Shown here piece by piece: positions 1 to 9,762 of a stretch of 64,000 bases of DNA. The translations under genes were made by a program, and so were the position numbers. This DNA comes from JAKFWF01 sp963741505 (GTDB taxonomy: Bacteria > Pseudomonadota > Alphaproteobacteria > Rhizobiales > Hyphomicrobiaceae): positions 156,753 through 220,752 of the forward strand of contig CAVUIJ010000033.1 in the NCBI GenBank assembly GCA_963741505.1, written 5' to 3'. Position 1 is the stretch's first letter; each line of letters starts with the position of its first letter. Under the pieces are notes generated by a model. It saw only the letters and a list, made by a program, of their open reading frames with translations. It did not search any database and was not told the DNA's origin.

Positions 1-1
1 C

Positions 2-2926
2 ATGGAGGATTGTTACCTCGCGGTCTTTCGCGGCGATGCCGACAGCGACCCGTTCAATCGGCTGGTGGTGCTTGCCGGCGCCGATTGGCGCGACGCGGCG
101 GTCATGCGGGCATATGCCGCCTACATGCGCCAGATCCGCTCGCCGTTCGGCTTGCGCTACATCGGTGAGACGCTCAATCGCCACGCCGGCATCGTGCGAG
201 ACTTGATCGAGCTGTTCCACCTGCGTTTCGATCCGGCACGTCAGATCACCATGGACGAGCGCCGGCAGGTCGAGGCCGCCATCAAGGCACGCATCGAAGG
301 CGCACTCGCCCAGGTGCAGAGCCTCGACGAGGACCGCATACTGCGCGGCTATCTGAACCTCGTCTCGGTGACGCTGCGCACCAATTTCTACCAGCCCGAC
401 GCCACAGGTGGTACACCGAAGACGCTCTCGTTCAAGCTCGAGTTCGAAGCTGGTCGACGGCTCGCCCGAGCCGCGACCGTTCCGCGAGATCTGGGTCTAC
501 AGTCCGCGCGTCGAGGGCATCCATCTGCGCTTCGCCGCAATCGCGCGCGGCGGCATCCGCTGGTCCGACCGGGCGCAGGATTTCCGCACCGAGGTGCTGG
601 GGCTGTGCAAGGCGCAGCAGGTCAAGAACACTGTGATCGTGCCGGCCGGCGCCAAGGGCGGCTTCCTGCCCAAACAGATGCCACGCACCGGCAACCGTGA
701 TGACATCATGAAGGAAGGCGTCGCCAGCTACCGCATTTTCATTTCGGCGCTGCTCGACATCACCGACAACCTGAAGGACGGCCGCGTCGTGCCGCCTGCG
801 AACGTGGTGCGCCACGAAGCCGACGATCCCTATCTCGTGGTCGCCGCCGACAAGGGTACGGCGACATTTTCCGACCATGCCAACGAGCTGGCGCGGGAAC
901 ACGGCTTCTGGCTCGACGACGCATTCGCATCGGGCGGCTCGGTCGGATACGATCACAAGAAGATGGCGATCACCGCACGTGGCGCATGGGAATGCGTAAA
1001 GCGCCACTTCCGCGAGATGGATATCGATATTCAGACGACGCCGTTCCGCGTCACCGGCGTCGGCGACATGTCCGGCGACGTGTTTGGCAATGGCATGCTG
1101 TTGTCGCCTGCGATCAAGCTCGTCGCCGCCTTCGACCATCGCGATATTTTTGTCGATCCCACCCCCGACGCAGCGGAGAGTTTCGCCGAACGCAAACGCA
1201 TGTTCGACCTGCCGAGGTCGAGCTGGCAGGACTACGACAGATCGAAGATATCGGCAGGCGGCGGGGTGTTCGCACGCACGGCCAAGTCGATTCCGCTGTC
1301 GCTTCCGATGCGCACGCTGCTGGGCGTCAAGGCATCGGCGATGACGCCGGCCGAACTGATGAACGCGATCTTGAAATGCGACACCGAGCTACTGTGGTTC
1401 GGCGGCATCGGCACCTATGTGCGGGCCTCGAACGAGACCGACGAGCAGGTCGGCGACCGGGCCAACGACGCCATCCGGGTCACCGGTGCCGAGCTGCGCG
1501 CCAAGGTCGTCGGCGAAGGTGCGAACCTGGGACTGACGCAGCGTGGCCGCATGGAGTTCGCCGGCCGCGGTGGCCGCATCAATACCGATTTCATTGACAA
1601 TTCAGCTGGCGTCAACTCCTCCGACCAGGAGGTCAACATCAAGATCGCGATCGGACCCGCGGTGGTGAGCGGCCGGCTGCCGGCGATCGAACGCAGCGCC
1701 TTCCTCGCCACCATGACCGAGGACGTCGCCAATGCCTGTCTCGCCAACAATATCCATCAGGCGCTCGCAATCAGCCTCGCTGAGCGCCGCGCCGTGCGCG
1801 ATGCCGGCTACTACGTGCGGCTGATGACCGAGCTCGAGGGCCGCCAGCTGCTCAATCGCAAGCTCGAGGCGTTGCCGAGCAACACCGAGATGCGCGCCCG
1901 CGAGGCCGCCGGCCAGGGGCTGACGCGCCCCGAGATCGCGGTACTGCTCAGTCTGTCCAAGATCGCGCTCGATCACGACTTGCTGGCCAGCGCCGTGCCT
2001 GACAACTCGGCGTGCCAGCCTTTCCTCGTCGGCTATTTTCCGAAGGCACTGCGGGAGCGGTTTCCCGAGGATTTGAAGTCGCACCGGCTGCGGCGCGAGA
2101 TCATCGCAACCTTCATTGTCAATGCCATGATCAATCGTGGCGGGCCGGCATTTGCGGTGCGGCTCGGCGACGAGACCGGCCGTTCGCCGGCCGATATCGC
2201 GTGCGCCTTCCTGGCGGTGCGCTCGTTCCTCGAATTGTCGCCAGTGTGGAGCGAACTGCACGCGCTCGGAGGCAGGATCGGCGGTCAGCTTCAACTCGAT
2301 CTCTACGCTCGGACCCAGGACGCGCTGATCGAGCTAACTGCCGAGCTGCTGCGGACCGGCGCCGTCGATGACATCGAACGCACGACGGCGCGCAACAAGG
2401 CGACAATGGATGCGCTGGCCGCCGGTGCCGGCACTGTTTTCACCGCCCGCCAGCGTAGCCAGATCAGCGACTTCGTCGCGCGCTGGACCGCAGCCGGCGT
2501 GCCGGCAGGACTCGCCGGCCGCCTCGCCATGCTCGATGTACTGGGCTCGGTGCCGGCGTTGACGCGCCTCGCCGCCGAAGCCCGGCGACCGGTGGCCGAG
2601 GTGGCGCGCGTCGAATTCGCCGCCGCCGAACATCTGCGCATCGGCGAGTTGAAGGCGCGAGCGAGCACGCTCAAGACCGCCGACTATTACGACCGGCTAG
2701 CCGTCAATGGTGCCCTGAGCACGCTGGATGCGGCGGCGCGTGGTCTCACGCGGGACGTGCTGAAGGCTGCCAATGGTGCTGCGGCAGATTTCGAAGGTTG
2801 GGCGAAATCGAACAGCCAACGTCTCGCCCAGGCCAAGGCCGGCCTCGACGAGATCGCCGGCGCCGGCGAGATCACCGTTTCGCGGCTGACCGTTGCAGCC
2901 TCGCGCGTGAGGGATCTGGCGGGAGG

Positions 2927-2930
<4 letters not shown>
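2..2930 (+). CDS. gdhB: NAD-specific glutamate dehydrogenase, large (GdhB-type) class, 3' part, frameshifted
   Basis: Catalyses oxidative deamination of glutamate to 2-oxoglutarate with NAD. Only the C-terminal part lies here, roughly 975 of the about 1,600 residues usual for the family; the N-terminus is off the left edge. Visible hallmarks are VYSPRVEGIHLRF, ARGGIRWSDR, GDMSGDVFGNGMLLS, VVGEGANLGLTQRGR and NTDFIDNSAGVN, which form the dehydrogenase core and dinucleotide-binding fold. The reading frame changes near position 440. Upstream the frame ends in TLSFKL and downstream it resumes with SSKLVDGSPEPRPFREIW, with no residues lost, so one base is extra or two are missing. I treat it as one gene with a probable sequencing error. 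Its stop overlaps the stop of the convergent enoyl-CoA hydratase. Confidence 0.93.
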
Positions 2931-3722
<792 letters not shown>

Positions 3723-3822
3723 GATCGAACCTCGTTCTTTGCAGGTCTGCCCTGGAACTGCACCTTGTTGCCGCGCCGGCGGCCAGATGGCAAGTTCCGC
3801 CCAAGACTGATGGAAACGACCG

Positions 3823-5349
3823 ATGAACCTTTCACGCACCTTGCAAGCTGTCGCGAAGCATCTGCCGCAGTCGCCCGCGATCAGTTTCGAGGGCCGCCAG
3901 CTGACCTACGGCGCGTTCGAGCACCAGGCTGGCTGCATTGCCGGCGCCTTGCGCGGCCGGCACGGCTTGCAGGCGGGTGATCGCGTCGCCATTGCGATGG
4001 AGAACTGCCTCGAGTTTCTGCCGGCGTTGTACGGCATCTGGCGGGCAGGCTTGTGCGCGGTGCCGGTCAATTCCAAGTTGCACCCCCGGGAACTCGCCTG
4101 GATCTTCGACAACAGCCGCGCCAAGGTCGTGTTCGCGACGAAGGCAATTGCGGACAAGATGTCGGAGCTTGCCGGTCACTCCTGGCCGCAAGTCGTCATT
4201 GCCGGTAGCAGGGATTGGATGGCGATGCTGTTCGCCGATCCCGTTCTCGATGCGCCGTCCGATCCGGAAGCGGAGGGCTGGATCTTCTACACCAGCGGCA
4301 CGACCGGGCGGCCCAAGGGCGCGGTCTTGACCCACCGCAACCTGCTGTTCTGTGCCCACGCCTATTACGCCGACATCGATTTCATCGATCAGCGCGATTG
4401 CCTGCTGCATGCCGCACCGATGACCCACGGCAGCGGCTTGTACGCGCTGGCGCACATCGCCCGCGGGTCGCACCAGATCGTATTCCAATCCTTCGAGCCG
4501 GCTCAGGTCCTGCAGACGCTGGCGGAACGCGCCAAAGTATCGATGTTTGCCGCCCCGACCATGGTGGTGCGTCTGCTCAATCACCCGCAAGCGGGTAACG
4601 CTGATATTACAGGTCTCAAGACCCTCATCTACGGCGGCGCGCCGATGTACGTCTCGGATTTGAAGCGCGGCATCGCGCTGTTCGGACCGAAGTTCTTCCA
4701 GGTATACGGTCAGGGCGAAGCGCCGATGACGATCACCGGGTTGAGCAAGGCAATGCACGCCGATAGCGCCCATCCCGACTATGAGGCGCGGCTCGGCTCG
4801 GCCGGCATCGCCCGCACCGGCGCAGCATTCAAGATCGTCGGCGAGGACGGCCGCGAGTTGCCAGCCGGCGAGGTCGGCGAGATCATATCCAAGAGTGACT
4901 GCGTGATGAAAGGCTATTGGAACAACCCCGAGGCCAACGCGCGCTCGCTGAAGGAGGGCTGGCTGTGGACCGGTGATCTCGGCTCGGTCGATGCGAGCGG
5001 CTTCCTCACTATCAAGGACCGCTCCAAGGACCTGATCATCTCGGGCGGCTCCAACATTTACCCACGTGAAATCGAGGAGGTGCTGCTCACCCACGCGAGC
5101 GTGCTGGAATGCGCGGTAACGAGCCGCCCGCATGTCGACTGGGGCGAGGAAGTCATCGCCTTCGTCGTCAAGCGGCCGGGGCGCCAAGTGACGGTGGCCG
5201 AACTCGACAAGCTTTGCCTCGACAACATTGCCCGCTTCAAGCGGCCCAAGGGCTATCGCTTTGTCGAGCAGCTGCCGAAGAACAACTATGGCAAGATCCT
5301 GAAAACCGAGCTGCGCGATTGGCTCAGGGCGGAGAAGCCCGATGCCTGA
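3823..5349 (+). CDS. AMP-dependent acyl-CoA synthetase (class I adenylate-forming)
   Basis: Activates a carboxylic acid with ATP and CoA. The 508-residue protein has the full ANL layout: the phosphate-binding loop YTSGTTGRPKGAVLTHRN near residue 150, the VYGQGEAPMTITGL adenine-site segment, WTGDLGSVDASGFLTIKDR, the hinge KDLIISGGSNIYPREIEEV, and the catalytic lysine near the C-terminus in KNNYGKILKTELR. It is the first gene of a same-strand run ending in the SDR at 8050. The kinase gene follows after 28 bases. Linkage to an OtnK/OtnC pair is unusual and gives no clear hint to the acid used. Candidates are a fatty, aromatic or short hydroxy acid. Confidence 0.92.
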   Translation: MNLSRTLQAVAKHLPQSPAISFEGRQLTYGAFEHQAGCIAGALRGRHGLQAGDRVAIAMENCLEFLPALYGIWRAGLCAVPVNSKLHPRELAWIFDNSRAKVVFATKAIADKMSELAGHSWPQVVIAGSRDWMAMLFADPVLDAPSDPEAEGWIFYTSGTTGRPKGAVLTHRNLLFCAHAYYADIDFIDQRDCLLHAAPMTHGSGLYALAHIARGSHQIVFQSFEPAQVLQTLAERAKVSMFAAPTMVVRLLNHPQAGNADITGLKTLIYGGAPMYVSDLKRGIALFGPKFFQVYGQGEAPMTITGLSKAMHADSAHPDYEARLGSAGIARTGAAFKIVGEDGRELPAGEVGEIISKSDCVMKGYWNNPEANARSLKEGWLWTGDLGSVDASGFLTIKDRSKDLIISGGSNIYPREIEEVLLTHASVLECAVTSRPHVDWGEEVIAFVVKRPGRQVTVAELDKLCLDNIARFKRPKGYRFVEQLPKNNYGKILKTELRDWLRAEKPDA

Positions 5350-5377
5350 CGCGGGCCGTTTCGAAGTGGAGGCTTGA

Positions 5378-6643
5378 ATGCTGCTCGGATGCATCGCCGA
5401 CGACCTGACCGGCGCCACCGACCTCGCGCTGATGCTAACCCGCGCCGGCATGCGCACCGTGCAGGTGATGGGCGTGCCGGGGCCGAAGACCGATCTCGAC
5501 GGTTTCGATGCCGTCGTCGTGGCATTGAAGTCGCGCACCAATCCCGCCGATGAAGCGGTGGCGTGGTCGCTGGCCTCGGCCGATGCGCTGCTGGCGCGCG
5601 GCGCCAGGCAACTGTTCTTCAAGTACTGCTCGACATTCGACTCGACCGACCGCGGCAATATCGGGCCGGTGGCGGAGGCGTTGTTGCTTAAAGTGGACGG
5701 CGAAATCGCCCTCGCCAACCCGGCCTTCCCAGCCAACAGGCGCACCGTGTATCTCGGCAACCTGTTCGTCGGCGACGTGCCGCTGGCCGAGAGTCCGATG
5801 AAGGACCATCCGCTGACGCCAATGCGCGATTCGAATTTGGTGCGCGTTCTGCAGCGGCAAGCCAAACTGCCGGTGGGGCTGGTGCCGTACGCGGCGGTCG
5901 ACCAGGGCTCCGCTGCGATCGAAAGCGCATTTGATGCCGCTGCCGCAGCTGGCAAGCGCTTTGTCGTCGTCGATGCCATTCTCGACCGGCACTTGGTCGA
6001 TATCGGCAAAGCGGCGGCGGCGCACAAGCTCATTACCGGCGGCTCGGGCGTTGCCATGGGCTTGCCGGGAAACTTCGTGGCGCAAGGTCTGATGAAGGCC
6101 GCGTCGGGTGCCAAGAAAATGGCCGCGCCGAAAGGCCGGCAATTGATCCTCGCCGGCAGCTGCTCGGAAGCGACGCGCGGCCAGGTCAAGGCCGCAATAG
6201 CCGCGGGCATGCCGGCATTCGAGGTCGACGCGCGGGCGATCGCGACGAAGCGGCTCGGTGCGGCCGATCTCGTCGCCTGGGCAAAGCGGCAGAAGGCCAC
6301 CGGGCCGATCCTGATCTACTCCAGTGCCGAGCCCGCCCGCGTCGCCGAGATTCAGAAGGAATTCGGTCGCGATGCGTCCGGTGCCATGGTCGAAATGGTG
6401 CTGGCCGAGACCGCCAAGGCGCTATGCGCCGACGGATTCACACAGCTGATCGTCGCCGGCGGCGAGACCTCGGGCGCCGTCGTCGCAGCGTTGGGCGTGA
6501 CGGCGATCGAAATCGGCCCGGAGATCGCGCCCGGCGTGCCGTGGACGCTTGCCCGCGACGGCGAGCCGATGGCCCTCGCCTTGAAATCCGGCAACTTCGG
6601 CGGCCCCGATTTCTTCGTCGCAGCCTGGAAACATCTGGCATGA
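5378..6643 (+). CDS. otnK: Four-carbon acid sugar kinase family protein (DUF1537), OtnK-like
   Basis: Phosphorylates an acid sugar. Known members act on 3-oxo-tetronates, D-erythronate-derived acids or related compounds. The 421-residue protein begins with the family signature GCIADDLTGATDLALML, then FKYCSTFDSTDRGNIGP in the substrate-binding N-domain. The C-terminal nucleotide-binding domain shows LILAGSCSEATRGQ and VAGGETSGAVVAAL. The next gene, a class II aldolase, starts inside its stop codon (ATGA overlap), the standard otnK-otnC arrangement. This supports 3-oxo-tetronate kinase activity by context; the exact sugar acid is inference. Confidence 0.9.
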   Translation: MLLGCIADDLTGATDLALMLTRAGMRTVQVMGVPGPKTDLDGFDAVVVALKSRTNPADEAVAWSLASADALLARGARQLFFKYCSTFDSTDRGNIGPVAEALLLKVDGEIALANPAFPANRRTVYLGNLFVGDVPLAESPMKDHPLTPMRDSNLVRVLQRQAKLPVGLVPYAAVDQGSAAIESAFDAAAAAGKRFVVVDAILDRHLVDIGKAAAAHKLITGGSGVAMGLPGNFVAQGLMKAASGAKKMAAPKGRQLILAGSCSEATRGQVKAAIAAGMPAFEVDARAIATKRLGAADLVAWAKRQKATGPILIYSSAEPARVAEIQKEFGRDASGAMVEMVLAETAKALCADGFTQLIVAGGETSGAVVAALGVTAIEIGPEIAPGVPWTLARDGEPMALALKSGNFGGPDFFVAAWKHLA

Positions 6644-7278
6644 GCGGACTCGCCAAGATCCGTGAATCGATCGTGGCAACCGGTGCCTCGCTGTTCAACC
6701 GCGGCCTGACGCATGGTTCGACCGGCAATATCTCGGTCAGACTCGATGACGGCGGCTGGTTGATGACGCCGACCGGCTCGTCGCTGGGTGCGCTCGACCC
6801 GAAACGGCTGTCGCGGCTCGATGCGCACGGAGCGCTGATCGCGGGCGATGCGCCGACCAAGGAAGCCTTCCTGCACACCACGATGTACGCACAGCGGCCT
6901 CGCGCCGGCGCCGTGGTTCATCTCCATTCGACACACTCGGTGGCGGTGAGCTGCATTCACGGGCTCGATCATCAAGACTGCCTGCCGCCGATCACCGCAT
7001 ACTATGCAATGCGTATCGGCACACTGCCGATCGTCCCCTACTATCCACCGGGTGATGCGGCGCTGGCCGACGCAGTAGGCAAGCTCGCCGGCCGCCATCA
7101 TGCGGTGTTGCTCGCCAATCACGGGCCTGTCGTCGCCGGCACCTCGCTGTCGGCCGCAACCGACGCCATCGAGGAACTCGAGGAGACTGCCAAGCTGTTC
7201 CTCCTGTTACGCCACGAGCGGCTGCGGCCGCTCGATGCAGCCCAAGTCGCCGAGATCCGCAAACGCTTTCCCCACTGA
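6640..7278 (+). CDS. otnC: Class II aldolase/adducin family protein, OtnC-like 3-oxo-tetronate 4-phosphate decarboxylase
   Basis: A metal-dependent class II aldolase-fold enzyme of 212 residues, probably decarboxylating the phosphorylated 3-oxo acid made by the preceding kinase to give a triose phosphate. Visible motifs are GLTHGSTGNISVR (phosphate loop), TGSSLG, the catalytic acid in PTKEAFLH, the zinc ligands in HLHSTHS, and the third histidine in ANHGPVV. The ATG at 6640 is used because it overlaps the otnK stop (ATGA) and matches the family start. An isomerase (hyi/OtnI type), often found with this pair, is not visible nearby. Confidence 0.9.
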   Translation: MSGLAKIRESIVATGASLFNRGLTHGSTGNISVRLDDGGWLMTPTGSSLGALDPKRLSRLDAHGALIAGDAPTKEAFLHTTMYAQRPRAGAVVHLHSTHSVAVSCIHGLDHQDCLPPITAYYAMRIGTLPIVPYYPPGDAALADAVGKLAGRHHAVLLANHGPVVAGTSLSAATDAIEELEETAKLFLLLRHERLRPLDAAQVAEIRKRFPH

Positions 7279-7304
7279 AACGAAAAACGCCAAGGAGCGA
7301 ACAG

Positions 7305-8050
7305 ATGAACAACATCGATCTCAAGGGCCGCGTCGCGGTCGTCACCGGCGGTGCGCAAGGCTTCGGCCGCGCCATTACCGAGCGCTTTGTCGCCTCCGGC
7401 GCCAAGGTGGCGATCTGGGATCGCGACAGCGCACTCGCCGAGAAGACTGCCAAGGCGATTGGCGAGGCAGTCAAGGTGTTCGCCTGCGACGTGTCGGAGC
7501 TGGCGCCCGTCGAAGCCGCCCGTGACGCGACGCTGAAGGCGTTCGGCAAGATCGACATCCTGGTCAACAACGCCGGCATCGCCGGCGCCAATGCCACCAC
7601 CTGGGACACCACCGTCGACGAGTGGCGCCGCGTCATGAAGATCAATCTCGACGGCCCCTTCATCTGCTCCAAGGCGATCGCGCCGACGATGATCGGGCAG
7701 AAGTACGGGCGGATCGTGAACATCGCCTCGATCGCCGGCAAGGAGGGCAATCCCAATGCGGCGCACTACTCGGCGTCGAAAGCGGGCGTAATCGCGTTGA
7801 CGAAGTCGATGGGCAAGGAGTTGGCGGCTACGACATCGCCGTCAATGCCGTAACCCCGGCCGCCGCCAAGACCGCGATATTCGACCAGATCACGCAACAG
7901 CATATCGACTTCATGCTGTCGAAGATCCCGCGCAACCGTTTCGTCAAGGTCGAGGAGCTGGCGGCAATGGTGGCGTGGCTCGCCTCCGCCGACAACTCCT
8001 TCACCACCGGCGCCGTATTCGACATCTCCGGCGGCCGTGCCACTTATTGA
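7305..8050 (+). CDS. Short-chain dehydrogenase/reductase (SDR), frameshifted
   Basis: A classical NAD(P)-dependent SDR of about 248 residues. The cofactor motif is TGGAQGFG near residue 14, followed by NNAG, the catalytic serine in NIASIAG, and the YxxxK pair in YSASKAG. The frame breaks near 7825. Upstream ends KSMGKELA and downstream continues GYDIAVNAVTPAAAKTAIF without a gap, so one base appears to be missing. The C-terminus GAVFDISGGRATY is typical. It lies 26 bases after otnC, so it probably oxidises the hydroxy acid to the 3-oxo substrate of OtnK, although SDRs are not the usual partner in described otn loci. Confidence 0.86.
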
Positions 8051-8127
8051 TTTGTGTGCGCCGACACGCGTTCCGCGAGCCGGGCGGTTGCGGCGATTGC
8101 GAGTGGCGCGCACTTGTCGGGCGGATT

Positions 8128-8222
8128 AGCGCAAGCGTAATCCGACGTTTGGGCTGGTAGGCGGAATGGCGGGTTACGCCGCGCTGACAATGGCGGGTTA
8201 CGCTGCGCTAACGCGCCCTGCG
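8128..8222. repeat. Dispersed palindromic repeat, copy 1 (GGCGGATTAGCGCA...GCGTAATCC type)
   Basis: The stretch contains GGCGGATTAGCGCAAGCG followed by TAATCC, then two tandem versions of TGGCGGGTTACGC, the second continuing to CGCTAACGCGCCCTGCGGC. A second copy of the same element, with the same CGCCCTGCGGC ending, lies at 41379-41466. It is an intergenic REP-like element between two convergent genes (SDR and amidase) and could act as a transcription barrier. The rest of the 8051-8258 gap shows nothing else. Confidence 0.75.
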
Positions 8223-8258
8223 GCATTAGCCTCTGAAGAAGTTGTGGCGTGACGCGTT

Positions 8259-9590
8259 TCACGCCGCCTGATCCAAATGCTCCGCCAGCCACTTCGCCGT
8301 GCGCAGCAGGCGGCCGTCGTCGCGGCGGGCGCCGACGAGTTGCACACCGATCGGCAATCCGTCGGCCTCCATCAGCGGCAGGCTCACGCATGGCTGGCCG
8401 AGGTAGGTCCACGGTGCGTTGAAGATCGGATTGCCGGTCGAGGCCTGCGTCTTGGGAGCCGGGCCAGTCGAGGCGGGAGTGAGGATCGCCGAGTAGGCGG
8501 TCAGCAGATCGTCGATGTGCCGGCTGGCCGCCTCCCGCGCATTGATCGCCTTGATATACGCTTCGCCGGAAACCTTGCGGCCGGCCTCGATGCGGCCTCG
8601 CAGCACGGGGCTGATGGCGTCGCCGGCCGCATCTGCCAAGCCGCCGTAATAGGCTGCATTCTCCGCGGCCTGGACGGTCGCGTGGTTGGCGACGACACCC
8701 TCGAGCGACGGTCATGTCGTATTCCACCACCTGGTCGCCGAGCTCGGCGACCAGTTCGGCGAATGCCTCCTTGGCGATGTCGTCGACCAGGTGCCACATC
8801 GGCGTCTTGACGTAGGCAAACAGCGGCTTCACCGGCAGCTTTTTCGGCGGCGAGCGCGCGCCAGGTTCGGCCGGCTGCGCGAATAGCTGCCGGCGTCGCG
8901 CGGGTCTTGCGCCGACAGCACGTCGGCGATCAGCGCCAGATCCTCGACCGAGCGGCCATAGACGCCGACGGTGTCGAGGGTGTGCGACTGCATCGTGACG
9001 CCGGTGCGCGAGATCATGCCGAAGGTCGGCTTCAATCCGTAGATGCCGCAGAACGAGGCCGGGCGGATCACCGAGCCGCCGGTCTGGGTGCCGAGCGCCA
9101 ACGGAAACATGCAGTCGGCAACACCAGCGGCCGAGCCCGACGACGAGCCGCCCGGGGTGTGGCCGAGGTTGTGCGGGTTGCAGGTCGGGCCAGGATAGGT
9201 CGAAGCCATCTCGGTCGTCACGGTCTTGCCGATGATGACGGCGCCGGCATCGCGCAGCGCTGTGACGCAGGCGGCATCCGCGGACGGCTGGCGGCCCTTG
9301 AAGAATTCGCAGCCGTTCTGGGTCGGCATGTCCTGGGTGTCGATGATGTCCTTGATGCCGACCGGAATGCCGTTGAGCGGGCCGACGCCCTTGCCGGAGC
9401 GGAAGGCTTCGTCGGCCGCACGGGCCTGGGTCATGGCGTAGTCGGGATCGAAATGCGCGAACGCCTTGACCTCCGGCTCGCGCGCGGCAATGCGGTCGAC
9501 GCAGGCCTTGACCAGCTGCTCGGAAGTGATGTCGCGGGATGCCAGCAGCTTCTGGGCGGCGGTGGCGGTCAGGCGGGCAAGGTCGGTCAC
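8259..9590 (-). CDS. Amidase signature family enzyme, malonamidase E2-like, two frameshifts
   Basis: A Ser-cisSer-Lys amidase of about 443 residues. Catalytic residues are visible: lysine in GIPVGIKDIIDT, cis-serine in GGSSSGSAAG and nucleophile serine in GTQTGGSVIRPAS. From memory, the segment MPTQNGCEFFKGRQPSADA through CNPHNLGHTPGG closely resembles Bradyrhizobium malonamidase E2. The frame breaks twice, near 8852 (ARARPPKKLPVKPLF) and near 8703 (EYDMTV to LEGVVANHATVQ), each by one base with no loss of similarity. The GTG at 9590 is preferred because a GGAGA ribosome site sits just upstream and homology starts there. The gene is divergent from matB, so malonamate or a related amide is a sensible substrate guess. 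Confidence 0.85.
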
Positions 9591-9762
9591 GATGGCGGCT
9601 CTCCGGCGGGGGACAAGGACTGCCGGAACGTCGCGCGAAAGTGCTGCCAACGCAACCACCGCCTGTCGCAGGGGTGGTCTGCCGCCATTTTCGCCGTTTG
9701 ACGGGCTTTCTCCCGATCCTGTAACGAACGCTCTACCAATCGCGTTTTGGAGCAACACCGCC

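Noticed and set aside
3832..6300. Long minus-strand open frame of 822 codons opposite the acyl-CoA ligase and otnK
   Set aside because: It mirrors two clear plus-strand genes, has no family motif, and reflects GC-rich codon bias.
8259..9590. Calling the broken amidase a pseudogene
   Set aside because: The catalytic residues are intact, both breaks are single-base, and the same kind of break occurs in essential purA, so sequencing error is the better explanation.
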